Positions 12,643 to 14,914 of a stretch of DNA of 14,914 nt are shown here, one piece after another. The notes below the pieces were generated by a model, which did no database searches, was not told where the DNA came from, and saw nothing but the letters and a program-made list of their open reading frames with translations. How positions within the stretch are numbered: the stretch's first letter is position 1; the number at the start of each line of letters is the position of its first letter. This DNA is from CAJYAN01 sp046484825 (GTDB lineage Bacteria; Pseudomonadota; Gammaproteobacteria; UBA6429; Thiohalophilaceae). Location: positions 1 to 14,914 of the forward strand of contig JAWOIE010000100.1 in NCBI GenBank assembly GCA_046484825.1. The letters are read 5' to 3'. The position numbers were made by a program, and so were the translations under genes.

Positions 12643-14914
12643 CTAGACAGCCGCAAGCTTTGCGGCCTCGTCGATGTCCACTGCCACCAGCCGCGAAACA
12701 CCCGGCTCATTCATGGTGACCCCGGTCAGGTGCTTGGCCGCTTCCATGGTGACCTTGTTGTGGGTAATGAAAATAAACTGGGTCTTGTCGGACATGTGCT
12801 TGAGCATATCGCAATAGCGTCCGACGTTGGCGTCATCCAGTGGCGCGTCGACCTCATCGAGCATGCAAAAGGGTGCCGGGTTGAGCTGGAACAACGAGAA
12901 CACCAGCGCCACGGCGGTGAGGGCCTTTTCCCCCCCCGAGAGCAGATGGATACTGCTATTTCGCTTGCCCGGGGGCCGCGCCATAACGGTAATGCCGGTG
13001 TCGAGCAGGTCCTCGCTGGTCATTTCCAGATAGGCATGACCGCCGCCAAACATGCGCGGGAATAGATCCTGCAGGCCGGTGTTGACCTTGTCATAGGTCT
13101 CCTGAAAGCGGGTGCGGGTTTCCTTGTCGATTTTACGAATGGCGTTTTCCAGTGTCTCCAGCGCCTCCATCAGGTCGGCGTTTTGTTCGTCGAGATATTT
13201 CTTGCGCTCGGACTGCTGCTCAAACTCGTCAATGGCGGCCAGGTTGATGGCGCCGAGGCGATGGATCTTGCCCTCCAGCTCTTCGAGATTCACCGCCCAG
13301 GTCTCTTCGTTCGCCGCCTCGGGCATCTCGTCCAGCAAGCTGCGCAACTGGAAGCCGGTCTCTCTGACCTGCTCGTCCAGGGTCTGACGCCGCACCTTGA
13401 TCTCCTGCCAGGCCATGCGCAACTGTTCCAGTTCACCACGGACAATCTGCACGCCCTCTTCGGCGACATTGCGGGCGCCTTCCAGCTCACGCATCTGGTG
13501 TTCCAGTGCCTGTACCCGGGTGCGTACTTCATTCAATTCGTTTTCGACCTTGACGCGCTGCGCCAGCAGCGCCTCCAGCTCGGTACTCATCTGGCCGATC
13601 GGCGCCTCACCTTCACTCAGGGCCGACTGTAATTCTTCGCGGCGACCGGACAACTGCTGGATCTGATTGTCCATACGCGTCAAGGCCTGCTGGGTCGAGG
13701 TCAGTTCGGTACGCAGGGTCTCGGCGCGCAGGGCAATATCGTGGGCCCGCTGCCGATCACCCTGGGCCTGCTGCCGACTGCTCTCCAGTTGCTGGCGCAG
13801 GGCATCACGTTGCTGGCTCAGGGTTTCGCGCTCCTGTTCCAGGCTGCTCATTTTCTCAATGGCATCCTGCAGGCGACCCCGCGCCTTGCCCAGTTCTTCG
13901 GTATCGTGCTGTGTCTGCTGGTGGGCTTCGTGTTTTTCGTTGCTCAACTGCGTATGCCGCGAGCGGGCCTGTTCCAGACGGGTATGGACCGCGCTCAGTG
14001 TGGACTGGGCCTCGGCATGCTGCCGGTTGGCCTGTTGCAGTTCGGACTGGTACTGGTCGCGCTGGCGCTCCAGTGTTTGTAACTGTTCACGGCCGGTCTG
14101 CAGCTGCTGTTCCGAGGCGGCGATGGTCGCGCCGATCTGTGCAATGTCGCTGGCGAGTGCTTTGAGTTCCTGTTCGCGCTGCAGGACACCGGCGCGCTCG
14201 TCCTGATCGCGCACCACACGCAACCAGCTGCTGCCCAGCCAGATACCGTCACGGGTGACGACCGACTCATGGGCCGCCAGCTGCGCACGCATCGCCAGCG
14301 CCTCGGCCAGGGACTCCGCCACGTGCACCCCGGCAAGCAGGGCCTCGAGTGACCACGGCGCAGTGATTTTATCCCGCAGCAGGTTGCTGCCCGCCGGCGC
14401 CATGGCCTGTTGTGTCGCCATTGTGGTGTCGAACAGGGTCAGGCTGCCTTCGTTGAGACTCTCCAGAGCCGCGCTCACCGGGTCCACCCCGTCGACGCAG
14501 ACCGCCTCGAGGTGCGCGCCGAGCACACACTCGACCGCGCGTTCCCAGCCACGGGCCACGTCAAGCTTCTGTGCCAGGCGTGGCGCCTGATCCAGTTGCC
14601 GACCCACCAGCCACTGATTCACCGCCCCTTGCTGTTTGCCCAGGGCGGCCTGCTGCAGGGCCTCCAGGGAGGCGTTGCGACCGCGCAGGTCCTGCATCTG
14701 GCGTCGCGCCTGATCCAGCTGGTCACTGAGTTCATGATTCTGTTCACGGCGCTGGCCGATGCTGCTTTGCTGCTCGCTCAATTGCGCCTGTAGCTGCTGA
14801 ATGCGGGCCTCGCTCTGCTGTTTTTCGCCCTGTTTGAGCCCCAGCTCCGCCTGCAGGGCCTCGGGGTTGAGGACCTCGAGTTCCTGTTCCACCCGGTCGA
14901 GGCGCTGCTGTTGC
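12643..14914 (-). CDS. smc: Chromosome segregation protein SMC, C-terminal two thirds (runs off right edge)
   Basis: Condensin subunit that organises and helps segregate the chromosome. About 757 residues are visible. The first part is coiled coil, then the hinge at roughly 14220-14620 (GAVNQWLVGRQLDQAPRL through WLGSSWLRVVRD), then a long Gln/Glu-rich returning coiled coil, and the C-terminal ATPase half. The latter has signature LLSGGEKALTA (near 12940), Walker B FCMLDEVDAPLDD and the H-loop FIFITHNK. The N-terminal Walker A lobe lies beyond the window. The reading frame stays open to the last base. The hinge and absence of MukB features identify it as true SMC, as in Pseudomonas-type gammaproteobacteria, and the zipA and ligA order agrees. 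Confidence 0.97.
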   Translation of the reverse strand, partial: QQQRLDRVEQELEVLNPEALQAELGLKQGEKQQSEARIQQLQAQLSEQQSSIGQRREQNHELSDQLDQARRQMQDLRGRNASLEALQQAALGKQQGAVNQWLVGRQLDQAPRLAQKLDVARGWERAVECVLGAHLEAVCVDGVDPVSAALESLNEGSLTLFDTTMATQQAMAPAGSNLLRDKITAPWSLEALLAGVHVAESLAEALAMRAQLAAHESVVTRDGIWLGSSWLRVVRDQDERAGVLQREQELKALASDIAQIGATIAASEQQLQTGREQLQTLERQRDQYQSELQQANRQHAEAQSTLSAVHTRLEQARSRHTQLSNEKHEAHQQTQHDTEELGKARGRLQDAIEKMSSLEQERETLSQQRDALRQQLESSRQQAQGDRQRAHDIALRAETLRTELTSTQQALTRMDNQIQQLSGRREELQSALSEGEAPIGQMSTELEALLAQRVKVENELNEVRTRVQALEHQMRELEGARNVAEEGVQIVRGELEQLRMAWQEIKVRRQTLDEQVRETGFQLRSLLDEMPEAANEETWAVNLEELEGKIHRLGAINLAAIDEFEQQSERKKYLDEQNADLMEALETLENAIRKIDKETRTRFQETYDKVNTGLQDLFPRMFGGGHAYLEMTSEDLLDTGITVMARPPGKRNSSIHLLSGGEKALTAVALVFSLFQLNPAPFCMLDEVDAPLDDANVGRYCDMLKHMSDKTQFIFITHNKVTMEAAKHLTGVTMNEPGVSRLVAVDIDEAAKLAAV

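Overview
The window looks like chromosomal core DNA of a gammaproteobacterium outside the enteric/Vibrio group, moderately GC-rich. The evidence is the smc-zipA-ligA order (SMC rather than MukB), the cysS | ppiA-ppiB-lpxH cluster, and a MetA-type homoserine acyltransferase. Several genes have the flavour of Chromatiales/Thiotrichales-like lineages, but nothing seen here fixes the genus. No rRNA, tRNA, CRISPR array, phage gene or intact insertion sequence was recognised.

Left part (1-2515): the 5' end of cysS runs leftwards out of the window. Divergent from it is a rightward cluster of two tandem cyclophilins, one with a signal peptide (ppiA) and one cytoplasmic (ppiB), followed after 8 bases by lpxH of lipid A synthesis. 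A leftward pair abuts lpxH stop to stop: a DUF455 ferritin-like protein (3254-4066) and an unassigned lipoprotein (2516-3250).

Middle (4228-8573): a leftward pair joins a P-loop ATPase/kinase-like protein (GTG start) to a divergent MetA. Facing it is a rightward pair: a single-domain cyclic-nucleotide-binding protein and, 4 bases later, a Ycf46-type AAA ATPase. Between the two operons sits a 156-base near-palindrome (6246-6401). It has 21-base perfect outer arms, 12-base perfect inner arms and flanking CTTA direct repeats, and it looks like a small non-autonomous inserted element placed in the leader of the cNMP/AAA operon. This is the least explained structure in the window. A probable terminator follows the AAA gene.

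Right part (8574-14914): three leftward units. First come two small envelope genes, a DUF4156 lipoprotein (8574-8891) and a short periplasmic protein with a Gly/Arg-rich tail (9143-9502). Then comes the chromosome maintenance and division cluster smc (3' part) - zipA - ligA, in transcription order. Most of the window is therefore ordinary housekeeping. The points worth a second look are the palindromic element, the cNMP-binding/AAA pair, the P-loop/MetA pair with its altered acyl-specificity position, and the DUF455/lipoprotein operon.
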